Origin: Streptomyces sp. NBC_00457
GTDB lineage: Bacteria; Actinomycetota; Actinomycetes; Streptomycetales; Streptomycetaceae
DNA: 64,000 nt
Assembly (NCBI RefSeq): GCF_036014015.1
Contig: NZ_CP107905.1
Span: forward strand, 1,736,001 to 1,800,000
Reading direction: 5' to 3'
Shown: positions 52,291 to 60,116 of the stretch, one piece after another
Position numbering within the stretch: position 1 is the first letter of the stretch
Layout: each line of letters starts with the position of its first letter
The notes under the pieces: generated by a model
The model's input: only the letters and a program-made list of their open reading frames with translations
The model's database searches: none
Told to the model about the DNA's origin: nothing
Translations under genes and position numbers: made by a program

Positions 52291-53329
52291 AGTCGGCGTA
52301 GGTGTCCTTGATCTGGTCGGTGGTGAGGTCGAGGTGTTCGAGGATCGTGTAGCGGCCGGGCCGGGTCTGCGGGGCGAACTTCACGACCTCGATGAACTCC
52401 TCGGTCGTGAAGCCGATCTCCTCCGGCAGCACCGGCAGTCCGTGGCGGCGCAGCACCTCGGCCATGTGGACCGATTCCTCGTGGGCTCCGCGCAGCCACA
52501 TCGCGAAGGCGGCGCCGAGCCCGCACTGCTCGCCGTGGGCGGCGGCGCGACGCGGGTGGAGCAGGTCGAAGGCGTGGTTGATCTCGTGGCAGGCCCCGGA
52601 GGACGGGCGGGAGTCGCCCGACACGGACATGGCGATGCCGCTGAGCACCAGCGCCTCGGCGAGCACCTGGAGGAAGTCGTTGTCGCCGATGCCGCCGGGG
52701 TGCCTGAGCACGGCCTCGCCGGCCTGGCGGGCCATGGCCGCGGCGAGGCCGTCGATCTTCTCGCCCTTGACCCGGACCGCCAGCTCCCAGTCCGCGATCG
52801 CCGAGATGTTGGAGATCGCGTCGCCGATGCCGGCGCGCACGAACCGGGCCGGTGCCTCGCGGATCACGTCCAGGTCGATGACGACGGCGATCGGGTTGGG
52901 CACGCCGTACGAACCGCGGCCCGCGTCGTTGTCGAGGGTCGCGACCGGCGAACAGAGGCCGTCGTGCGCGAGGTTGGTCGGTACGGCGACCAGCGGCAGG
53001 CCGACCCGCGCCGCGGCGAACTTGGCGCAGTCGATGATCTTGCCGCCGCCGAGCCCGACGACCGCGTCGTAGCGGCCGGCCTTCATCTCGGCGGCCAGCC
53101 GGATCGCGTCGTCGAGGGTGCCGCCGTCCACCTCGTACCAGGTGGCGCCCGGCAGCGAGGGGGCGATGCGCTCGCGCAGCTTGGCGCCGGAGCCGCCGCT
53201 GACCGCGACGGCGAGCTTGCCGGAGTGCGAGATGCGCTCGTCGGCGAGCACGTCGCCCAGGTCGTCGAGCGCACCCGGGCGGATGTCGACGACGACCGGG
53301 GAGGGGATGAGCCTGGTCAGTACCGGCAC
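52268..53329 (-). CDS. Glycerol-1-phosphate-dehydrogenase-family (AraM/EgsA-like) dehydrogenase
   Basis: A 353-residue metal-dependent polyol-phosphate dehydrogenase. AVVGLGGGKIIDCAKFAAAR near residue 90, AVPTNLAHDGLCSPVATL near 115, and AGIGDAISNISAIADWELA near 165 closely follow the archaeal glycerol-1-phosphate dehydrogenase pattern (HDGxxSPxA; GDxISNxxAxxDWEL). Metal ligands fit the Asp of AHDG, a His in SSGACHEINHAFD near 245, and the His of AAHGEQCGLG. The archaeal enzyme reduces dihydroxyacetone phosphate to sn-glycerol-1-phosphate; the actual substrate here is inferred. The GTG at 53329 overlaps the nucleotidyltransferase gene by 13 bases. Confidence 0.88.
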   Translation of the reverse strand: MPVLTRLIPSPVVVDIRPGALDDLGDVLADERISHSGKLAVAVSGGSGAKLRERIAPSLPGATWYEVDGGTLDDAIRLAAEMKAGRYDAVVGLGGGKIIDCAKFAAARVGLPLVAVPTNLAHDGLCSPVATLDNDAGRGSYGVPNPIAVVIDLDVIREAPARFVRAGIGDAISNISAIADWELAVRVKGEKIDGLAAAMARQAGEAVLRHPGGIGDNDFLQVLAEALVLSGIAMSVSGDSRPSSGACHEINHAFDLLHPRRAAAHGEQCGLGAAFAMWLRGAHEESVHMAEVLRRHGLPVLPEEIGFTTEEFIEVVKFAPQTRPGRYTILEHLDLTTDQIKDTYADYVKAIGS

Positions 53330-54069
53330 GCGATCTCCCGTCCCCGGGCGAGATCGGCGTGGTTGTCGATCTCGACCCAGTCGACCTCGCCGATCGGCGC
53401 CACGTCGATACGGAAGCCGCGGTTCACCAGCTCCTGGTAGCCGTGCTCGTAGAACTGCTGCGGGTCGGTCTCCCACACGGTCTTCAGCGCGTCGGCCAGT
53501 TCGGGAGCCGCGTCGCCCTCGATGAGCGTGACGCCGATGTACTCGCCCGTGGCCTCGGCGGGGTCCATCAGCTTGGTGATCTTCTGGACGCCCTTGACGG
53601 GGTCCACGACGACCTTCATCTCCTCGTCCGCGAGGGACTTCACGCTGTCGAGGGCGAGAATGATCTTCTTGCCGTCGCCGCGGGCGGCGAGCAGCGTCTT
53701 CTCGACAGAGACCGGGTGGACGGTGTCACCGTTGGCGAGGATCACGCCGTCCTTGAGGGCGTCACGCCCGCACCACAGGGAGTAGGCGTTGTTCCACTCC
53801 TCGGCCTTGTCGTTGTCGATGAGCGTGAGCGTGAGGCCGTACTTCGCTTCGAGGGCGGCCTTGCGCTCGTACACGGCTTCCTTGCGGTAGCCGACGATGA
53901 CCGCGGCCTCGGTGAGGCCGATCTCGGCGAAGTTGGCGAGGGTGAGGTCCAGCACGGTCGGTTCGCCCTCGATGCCCGCGGGCCCCACCGGCACCAGTGC
54001 CTTCGGCAAGGTGTCGGTGTAGGGGCGCAGACGCCGTCCGGCGCCTGCCGCCAGCACGAGGCCAATCAT
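53317..54069 (-). CDS. Nucleotidyltransferase (sugar/alcohol-phosphate cytidylyltransferase-like)
   Basis: A 250-residue Rossmann-type NTP transferase. The signature is GLVLAAGAGRRLRPYTDTLPKALVPVG at the start (GxGxRxxPxTxxxPK), with DVILANGD-like GVILANGDTVHPVS near 108 and WVEIDNHADLARGRE at the end. Relatives activate phosphocholine, inositol 1-phosphate or similar alcohol phosphates with CTP. In this operon it probably makes the CDP-alcohol used by the two CDP-alcohol transferases. Its ATG overlaps the upstream gene's stop (ATGA). Confidence 0.88.
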   Translation of the reverse strand: MIGLVLAAGAGRRLRPYTDTLPKALVPVGPAGIEGEPTVLDLTLANFAEIGLTEAAVIVGYRKEAVYERKAALEAKYGLTLTLIDNDKAEEWNNAYSLWCGRDALKDGVILANGDTVHPVSVEKTLLAARGDGKKIILALDSVKSLADEEMKVVVDPVKGVQKITKLMDPAEATGEYIGVTLIEGDAAPELADALKTVWETDPQQFYEHGYQELVNRGFRIDVAPIGEVDWVEIDNHADLARGREIACRY

Positions 54070-55853
54070 GCGGGTTCTCCTTCGTCGTGTACGGCGGGTG
54101 CGCCGCCCAAATGGGAGGCCACCCAGAAGCGGATGCTCTCGACGAGCACCACCAGGGCGACGGCCCCGGCGAGGACCGTGAGCGCGACCTCGAACTGCGC
54201 GCCGGTGAGCAGCGCGGCCAGCACGACGACCACCAGCGTCCGGCCCTCGTGCCCCCCGACCGCCCGCACCAGCCACTTCGGCGGGGCGCCCGCGTCGCCG
54301 CGGATGCGATAGACCGTGTCGTAGTGATGGTAGGCGACAGCGGCCACCAGGCCGAAAGCCGCGGGAAGCGCCCCGTTCACCTTTGATTCAGCCGCCAGGA
54401 TGAGGACGGTCCCGTATTCAGCGGCGCGGAAGACAGGCGGAACCAGCCAGTCCAGAGCGCCTTTGAGCGGGTTCTGGACGGCGACGGCGGACAGGACGAC
54501 GTAGGCGACGGCACACAGAGCGGTCTGCCATCCGGCGCCCCAAAGTGCGGCGGAGATCACCACCAGGAGACCGCCGGCAAAAGCGGCGTAATAACCACCA
54601 CGGGGATAAGTGCCACGCCCCGCGCGGAGGACCAGTTCGGTGAGCGGACCGGAGTCCGCCAGATCCGCGAGCGCCTGCGCCGCCCGGTCCGTGCGCTGGG
54701 CCTTGCGCGTCAGCGAGCGCAGCACGCGGCCCGCCGTGGTGTACGTCGCCGCGAAGGCACACCCGATGAGCAGCGCGTAGAAGGTGATGCGCGGCGTGGT
54801 GACCGCCGTCAGGACCGCGACCATCGCCCAGCGCTCACCGATCGGCAGGACGATCATCCGGCGCACCCAGACCGTCCAGCCGACGCTGTCGAGCTTGCCC
54901 GAAAGGGCCGCGGTGGGGCTGGTGTTGGCGGTGGCGTCGTGGTTCGCCTCGTTGAAGGAGAAATCGACGACGTGCCGGCAGGTCTGCAGGACCATCGCGC
55001 CCAGCGCCAGGGCCCAGACGTCATCGCCGCCGCGGGCCGCGCCGAGGGCGAGGCCCGCGTAGTAGGCGTACTCCTTGGCCCGGTCGAAGGTGGCGTCCAG
55101 CCAGGCGCCGAGCGTCGAGTACTGCAGGGAGTAGCGGGCGAGCTGTCCGTCGGTGCAGTCCAGGACGAAGGAGAAGAGGAGCAGCAGGCCGGCGGCTATG
55201 AATCCGCCCCGGGTGCCGGTGGCCGCGCAGCCGGCCGCGATGAGCGCGGTGAGCAGGGAGGCGGTGGTGACCTGGTTCGGGGTGAGGCCGCGGCGGGCGC
55301 ACCAGCGGGCCAGATAGCGCGAGTACGGGCTGATGCAGAAGGTCGTGAAGAAGCCGTCGCGGGCCTTCACGGCCGACTTCAGGCGTACGGCCTCGTCGTC
55401 GACGGCGGCGACGGCCTGCCGCGCCTCGTTGCGGGCCTGCGGGTCGGCCGGGACGGCGGCGACGAGGCTGCCGAGGTCCGGGCGGTGCACGTCGGCGTCG
55501 AGGGCGGCGGCGACGCGGTCGGCGAGGCTGTCCACCAGCAGCGCGCCTCCGGCGGCGTTCTCGCGGGCCATCGCCCGGGTCAGCGCCTGACGGGCGCCGG
55601 GCTGGGCGGTCACGGCACCCGGGATCGCGGCGAGCGGGAAGCGCGGGTCGGTGAGGCCGAGGCGCAGGGCGTGCAGATGGCCGACGAAGCGGGTGTCGAC
55701 GACGGCGACCCGCTGGTCACCGGGGACCTCGGTGAGCAGCGCCGACGCGTCGGCGGCGTCGGACGCGGTCCGCACCTCGAAGCCGAGCGACCGCAGATCA
55801 CCCTCGATCGACGATCCGGGCACCGGCTGACCGGTGAGGATGGCGGTCGACAA
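54066..55853 (-). CDS. CDP-alcohol phosphatidyltransferase with extra N-domain and DUF5941-like C-domain
   Basis: A 595-residue three-part protein. Residues 1-150 form a soluble alpha/beta domain (VAVVDTRFVGHLHALRLG) of unknown role. The middle is a CDP-alcohol transferase with LDCTDGQLARYSLQYSTLGA near 233, continuing WLDATFDRAKEY, the complete catalytic motif. From about 400 to 590 lies a second polytopic region matching DUF5941-type extensions. The start is TTG (55853), with AGGGAG upstream. It is first of the operon, so its expression level may set that of the others. It is more than twice the usual family length. Confidence 0.88.
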   Translation of the reverse strand: MSTAILTGQPVPGSSIEGDLRSLGFEVRTASDAADASALLTEVPGDQRVAVVDTRFVGHLHALRLGLTDPRFPLAAIPGAVTAQPGARQALTRAMARENAAGGALLVDSLADRVAAALDADVHRPDLGSLVAAVPADPQARNEARQAVAAVDDEAVRLKSAVKARDGFFTTFCISPYSRYLARWCARRGLTPNQVTTASLLTALIAAGCAATGTRGGFIAAGLLLLFSFVLDCTDGQLARYSLQYSTLGAWLDATFDRAKEYAYYAGLALGAARGGDDVWALALGAMVLQTCRHVVDFSFNEANHDATANTSPTAALSGKLDSVGWTVWVRRMIVLPIGERWAMVAVLTAVTTPRITFYALLIGCAFAATYTTAGRVLRSLTRKAQRTDRAAQALADLADSGPLTELVLRAGRGTYPRGGYYAAFAGGLLVVISAALWGAGWQTALCAVAYVVLSAVAVQNPLKGALDWLVPPVFRAAEYGTVLILAAESKVNGALPAAFGLVAAVAYHHYDTVYRIRGDAGAPPKWLVRAVGGHEGRTLVVVVLAALLTGAQFEVALTVLAGAVALVVLVESIRFWVASHLGGAPAVHDEGEPA

Positions 55854-56137
55854 CCGAACTCACTCCCTGGGGCTGCCGACGCTCCGCGCCGGTCACGTAC
55901 ATGGTGGGGGCGCCCTTGGCTGCACCAGGCGGGCGGCATGTCGGCAGAGGCTATCGGATGATGGGAAGGTCGTGTTCACCGACCGTTCATGGTCCGGTCG
56001 ACACGATCTGCCTTCGCCTTTGCCGTGATCATCATCGCGGATCGCATGCCCGGCACACAAAATCGCGGTCGCAGAACGGATATTCGCGACAGGGAACGGC
56101 ACACGGTCACGCATGGCTCAAACCGATCGTCAGCCGA

Positions 56138-56187
56138 CTGACCTGCACTTCGTTTGCGCAGGTCAGGGCATATGACAACGGTGTTCA
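56138..56187 (+). promoter_or_regulatory. Inverted repeat and Zur-like dyad before the CDF transporter gene
   Basis: CTGACCTGC (56138-56146) and GCAGGTCAG (56158-56166) are exact inverted copies 11 bases apart. TGACAACGGTGTTCA (56173-56187) has TGA/TCA ends and a 15-base length recalling zinc-regulator boxes, but the interior is not symmetric. The rest of 55854-56258 shows no gene and should hold the divergent promoters of the CDP-alcohol operon and this gene. Confidence 0.4.
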
Positions 56188-56258
56188 GTGCAGCGTTGCC
56201 CGATACCCCCCGCCCGTAGTTCACTGTGATCCCGGACGAACACAGGAGGGCTGCTGCC

Positions 56259-57197
56259 ATGGGGGCTGGGCACGATCACGGGCATGCGCACGGCGCAGCC
56301 GCCGGCGGTACGGCGACCGCCGCGTACCGCGGCCGACTGCGCGTCGCGCTGTCCATCACGCTCGGCGTCATGGTGGTCGAGATCATCGGCGGCATCGTCG
56401 CCGATTCGCTCGCCCTGGTCGCCGACGCGGCGCACATGGCGACGGACGCGCTGGGCCTCGGCATGGCCCTCCTCGCGATCCACTTCTCGAGCCGCCCGGC
56501 CACCGGCAACCGCACCTTCGGATACGCCCGCGCCGAGATCCTCGCCGCCCTCGCCAACTGTCTGCTGCTGCTCGGGGTCGGCGGCTACGTCCTGTACGAA
56601 GCGATCCAGCGGTTCATCACGCCCGCCGACACCGAGGGCGGGCTGACGATCGTGTTCGGCTTGATCGGTCTGGTCGCGAACCTGGTGTCGCTGACACTGC
56701 TCATGCGCGGTCAGAAGGAGAGCCTGAACGTGCGGGGGGCGTTCCTGGAGGTGGCCGCGGACGCGCTGGGCTCGGTCGCGGTGCTGATCTCCGCGGCCGT
56801 GATCCTCACCACGGGCTGGCAGGCCGCCGACCCGATCGCCTCGCTGGTCATCGGCCTGATGATCGTGCCCCGGACCATGAAGCTGCTGCGCGAGACCCTC
56901 GACGTCCTGCTGGAGTCGGCCCCGAAGGACGTCGACATGGCGGAGGTACGGGCACACATACTGGCCCTCGACGGCGTCGAGGACGTCCACGACCTGCACG
57001 CCTGGACGATCACCTCCGGCATGCCCGTCCTGTCCGTGCACGTCGTCGTGCGCTCCGACGTACTGAACGCGATCGGCCACGAGAAGATGCTGCACGAGCT
57101 CCAGGGCTGCCTCGGCGACCACTTCGACGTCGAGCACTGCACCTTCCAGCTTGAGCCGCACGGTCACGCGGAGCACGAGGCACGGCTCTGCCACTGA
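56259..57197 (+). CDS. Cation diffusion facilitator (zinc/cobalt/cadmium efflux)
   Basis: A 312-residue CDF transporter with six membrane helices. The His-rich start (GHDHGHAHG) and LVADAAHMATDALG near residue 54 (metal site HxxxD) with GAFLEVAADALGSVAVL near 157 identify it. The cytoplasmic C-domain is VRAHILALDGVEDVHDLHAW. It exchanges divalent metal for protons at the cytoplasmic membrane. AGGAGG precedes the ATG at 56259. A C-terminal His-containing tail (EPHGHAEHEARLCH) may also sense metal. Confidence 0.93.
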   Translation: MGAGHDHGHAHGAAAGGTATAAYRGRLRVALSITLGVMVVEIIGGIVADSLALVADAAHMATDALGLGMALLAIHFSSRPATGNRTFGYARAEILAALANCLLLLGVGGYVLYEAIQRFITPADTEGGLTIVFGLIGLVANLVSLTLLMRGQKESLNVRGAFLEVAADALGSVAVLISAAVILTTGWQAADPIASLVIGLMIVPRTMKLLRETLDVLLESAPKDVDMAEVRAHILALDGVEDVHDLHAWTITSGMPVLSVHVVVRSDVLNAIGHEKMLHELQGCLGDHFDVEHCTFQLEPHGHAEHEARLCH

Positions 57198-57312
57198 GAC
57201 CGGCGCCTGCGAAGCACATCGGAGTAACCGCGCGCGTGCAGCGCATTTGTAACCGGCGCACATGGAGCGCATCGGTCCGGCGCGCGGTTGCGTCCTCCCT
57301 CCCACAGCCCCA

Positions 57313-57335
57313 CCCGGGGCGGTTCTCCGCCCGGG
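57313..57335 (+). terminator. Hairpin between the CDF gene and idi
   Basis: CCCGGGGCGG pairs with CCGCCCGGG, with one bulge around a TTCT loop. It lies about 115 bases after the CDF stop. The surrounding 57198-57460 holds no gene and should contain the idi promoter. Confidence 0.45.
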
Positions 57336-57460
57336 ACGCCGGGCACGATCAACAACCGGGCCCCGCGCCCGGCGCGGACATGCGGGCGTGCTGCGAAGTG
57401 CCGGGAGTGCCGGATTCGTACGGCACACTTGGGGCGCGAAGACCGATGCGAAGGATGGGT

Positions 57461-58054
57461 ATGCCGATCACACCTGCCACCGCGACGCACAGCTCGTCGA
57501 ACGGCACCGCGGACGCGATCTTGCTGGAACTGGTCGACGAGAAGGGCGTGACGATCGGCACCGCGGAGAAGCTCGCCGCCCATCAGCCGCCGGGGCAGCT
57601 GCACCGCGCCTTCTCCGTGTTCCTCTTCGACGACCACGGCCGGCTGCTGCTCCAGCAGCGGGCACTGGGCAAGTACCACTCCCCCGGCGTGTGGTCCAAC
57701 ACCTGCTGCGGCCACCCCTACCCGGGCGAGGCCCCCTTCGCGGCGGCGGCCCGGCGGACGTACGAGGAGCTGGGCGCCTCGCCCTCGCTGCTCGCCGAGG
57801 CGGGCACGGTCCGCTACAACCACCCGGACCCGGCCTCGGGCCTGGTGGAGCAGGAGTACAACCACCTCTTCGTCGGCATGATGCAGGCACCGCTGCGGCC
57901 CGACCCGGAGGAGGTCGGCGCGACGGCCTTCGTGACCCCCGCCGAGCTGGCGGAGCGGCACGCGAAGGACGTGTTCTCCTCCTGGTTCATGACCGTGCTG
58001 GACGCGGCCCGTCCCGCGGTCAGAGAGCTGACGGGCCCGTCGGCCGGCTGGTGA
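57461..58054 (+). CDS. idi: Isopentenyl-diphosphate delta-isomerase, type 1
   Basis: A 197-residue Nudix-type isomerase interconverting IPP and DMAPP. HRAFSVFLFDDHGRLLLQQRA near residue 48, the catalytic Cys in WSNTCCGHPYPGE near 78, the Nudix region AAARRTYEELG and the catalytic Glu in VEQEYNHLFVG near 128 are all present. AAGGATGGG precedes the ATG at 57461. It complements the MEP genes of the nearby hopanoid operon, and its presence next to that operon recalls the S. coelicolor arrangement. Confidence 0.95.
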   Translation: MPITPATATHSSSNGTADAILLELVDEKGVTIGTAEKLAAHQPPGQLHRAFSVFLFDDHGRLLLQQRALGKYHSPGVWSNTCCGHPYPGEAPFAAAARRTYEELGASPSLLAEAGTVRYNHPDPASGLVEQEYNHLFVGMMQAPLRPDPEEVGATAFVTPAELAERHAKDVFSSWFMTVLDAARPAVRELTGPSAGW

Positions 58055-58060
58055 GCGGGG

Positions 58061-58549
58061 TTACAGCACGCGCGCGGGGGTGAGCGGCAGGGCGGCCCAG
58101 ATCACCTTGCCGCCGCTCGCGGTGTGCTCGACGTCGCACACCCCGCCCGCCTCCCGGGCGATCTCGCGCACCAGCAGCAGCCCCCGGCCGCCCGTCTGGC
58201 CGTGGTCGGCCTCCAGGGCGGTGGGGCGGTAGGGGTGGCTGTCCTCCACCGACACCCGCACCCACTCGGCGCCCACGGCGACCTCCACCGCGAGCATCGG
58301 CGACAGCAGCGCCGCATGCCGCACGGCGTTCGTGACCAGCTCCGAGACGATCAGCAGCAGGCCCTGGACCAGGTCGTCCGAGACCGGCACCCCCTGACGG
58401 AAGAGCAGGTCACGCACGGCGTGCCGGGCCTGCGGGACCGACACGTCGACAGCCGGAGCGGTGAACCGCCAGACCCCCTCGTACGGCAGCGGATCGGGCC
58501 CGTGGTCATCCATGGTCCGGTCGCCACCCTTGCGCTCGATTGTCACCAC
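58061..58549 (-). CDS. RsbW-like ATP-binding regulatory protein
   Basis: A 162-residue protein with a HATPase_c_2 domain. SVPQARHAVRDLLFRQG near residue 37, LLLIVSELVTNAVRHA near 65 (N-box) and GGRGLLLVREIAREAGG near 120 (G-box) are typical of the anti-sigma-factor kinase group abundant in Streptomyces. A sigma factor or anti-anti-sigma partner is not adjacent. The start is GTG at 58549 or the next GTG; an ATG at 58513 lacks a ribosome-binding site. It converges on idi with only 6 bases between the stops. Confidence 0.88.
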   Translation of the reverse strand: MVTIERKGGDRTMDDHGPDPLPYEGVWRFTAPAVDVSVPQARHAVRDLLFRQGVPVSDDLVQGLLLIVSELVTNAVRHAALLSPMLAVEVAVGAEWVRVSVEDSHPYRPTALEADHGQTGGRGLLLVREIAREAGGVCDVEHTASGGKVIWAALPLTPARVL

Positions 58550-58723
58550 ACCTTGAGTGTTGGCACCCGGTCACCGCGGCCCCGAGGACTGAACAGAAGT
58601 CAGCTGATATCGAGCGGTTCTGATCGTTGGCGTATGACACAGTCAGTTGTGGGACTGCTCCTGACCCCCCTTGTGCCGACTTCACAAACTCTTCGGGTTG
58701 TACGGGCGGATAGCATCCGGCGC

Positions 58724-59473
58724 ATGGAGCCGCAGCTGTTGCACGGTGTCACCGACTCGGTGGCCACCGTCGTCATCCGTCACCCGGCCAAGCGCAACGC
58801 CATGACCGCCGACATGTGGCGGTCGCTGCCACCGCTGCTCGACCGGCTGGCCGCCGACCCGGACGTACGGGCCCTGGTGCTGACCGGTGAGGGCGGGACG
58901 TTCTGTGCCGGGGCCGACATCTCCACGCTCCGGGAGTCGCCGGACGAGGCGCAGGGGCTCGCGGTGGATGCGGAGGAGGCCCTTGCCGCGTTTCCGAAGC
59001 CGACGCTGGCGGCCGTTCGCGGGCACTGTGTGGGCGGTGGCTCGCAGCTGGCGGCGGCCTGTGATCTGCGGTTCGCCGAGGAGGGCGCACTGTTCGGGGT
59101 GACGCCGGCGAAGCTGGGGATCGTGTATCCGGCGTCCTCCACGCGGCGGTTGGTGTCGCTGGTGGGTCCGGCGACGGCCAAGTACCTGCTGTTCTCGGGC
59201 GAGTTGATCGACGCGGAGCGGGCGCTGCGCACCGGCCTGGTCGACGAGGTGCTGCCCGAGGGCGAACTCGACAAGCGGGTCACGGAGTTCGCCCGGATCC
59301 TGGTCTCCCGCTCCCAGCTGACGCAGGCCGCCGCGAAGGAGTTCGCGAACGGCCGCACCGACCGGGACACCCACTGGGCCGAGCAGGCGCGCGGCAGCGG
59401 AGACACCGCCGAGGGCGTCGCCGCGTTCCTGGAGCGCAGGCCGCCGCGCTTCACCTGGACTACGTCAGGATGA
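58724..59473 (+). CDS. Enoyl-CoA hydratase/isomerase-family protein
   Basis: A 249-residue crotonase. VTDSVATVVIRHPAKRNAMTADMW at the start, GTFCAGADISTL near 63 (oxyanion hole 1), VRGHCVGGGSQLAAACDLRFA near 100 (oxyanion hole 2) and LGIVYPASSTRRLVSLVG are standard. TAGCAT lies 7 bases upstream of the ATG, so the transcript is probably leaderless. Its last 14 bases overlap the end of the convergent DJ-1 gene. The substrate is unknown. Confidence 0.9.
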   Translation: MEPQLLHGVTDSVATVVIRHPAKRNAMTADMWRSLPPLLDRLAADPDVRALVLTGEGGTFCAGADISTLRESPDEAQGLAVDAEEALAAFPKPTLAAVRGHCVGGGSQLAAACDLRFAEEGALFGVTPAKLGIVYPASSTRRLVSLVGPATAKYLLFSGELIDAERALRTGLVDEVLPEGELDKRVTEFARILVSRSQLTQAAAKEFANGRTDRDTHWAEQARGSGDTAEGVAAFLERRPPRFTWTTSG

Positions 59474-60095
59474 ACCGGCTGCGCGAGCGGAGGGCGTCGA
59501 CGATGCGCGCGGGCGCCTTCTGCGGCGACCCGGCGTCGTACGGCGGCTGAGGGTCGTACTCCGTGGCCAGTTGTACGGCCTGGGCGTGGTCGTCGCCCGC
59601 GACGCGCCCGAGCAGGGTGAGCGCCATGTCGATGCCGGAGGAGACGCCGGCCGCGGTGACGTACTTGCCGTCGAAGACGACCCACTCCCCCGTCGGTTCG
59701 GCGCCGAACCGCTTCAGCTGCTCCAGCGCCAGCCAGTGCGAGGTCGCCCGGCGGCCGTGGAGGAGTCCGGCGGCGGCGAGCAGCAGGGAGCCCGTGCACA
59801 CGGAGGTGGTCCAGGTGCTGGTGGCGTCGACCGCGCGCAGCCAGTCCAGCAGTCGCTCGTCCTCCATCAGCGCGCCCTGACCGGGACCGCCGGCCACGAC
59901 CACGATGTCGGGCCTGGGCACCTCGTCCAGGGCCTTGTCGGCGATGAGGGCGAGGGCTCCGTTGTCCGAGCGGACGGGTCCGGCCTCCTTGGCGACGAAG
60001 ACGGTCTCCGCGTCCGGCGTGCGGGACAGGATCTCGTAGGGGCCTACGGCTTCGAGGGCGGTGAACCGGTCGAACACGACCAGGGCGATCTGCAT
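59460..60095 (-). CDS. DJ-1/PfpI-family protein
   Basis: A 211-residue protein with a single glutamine-amidotransferase-like domain. IALVVFDRFTALEAVGPYEILSR at the start, VVVAGGPGQGALMED near 64 and the nucleophile elbow TTSVCTGSLLLAAAGLLHGRRATSHW near 95, with the conserved Cys, are diagnostic. It resembles the N-terminal half of the next gene, so the two may be tandem relatives. Possible activities in the family include isonitrile hydratase and deglycase. It overlaps the enoyl-CoA hydratase gene tail to tail. Confidence 0.9.
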   Translation of the reverse strand: MQIALVVFDRFTALEAVGPYEILSRTPDAETVFVAKEAGPVRSDNGALALIADKALDEVPRPDIVVVAGGPGQGALMEDERLLDWLRAVDATSTWTTSVCTGSLLLAAAGLLHGRRATSHWLALEQLKRFGAEPTGEWVVFDGKYVTAAGVSSGIDMALTLLGRVAGDDHAQAVQLATEYDPQPPYDAGSPQKAPARIVDALRSRSRFILT

Positions 60096-60116
60096 CGGAT
60101 TCCTTTCGGCGGGCGT

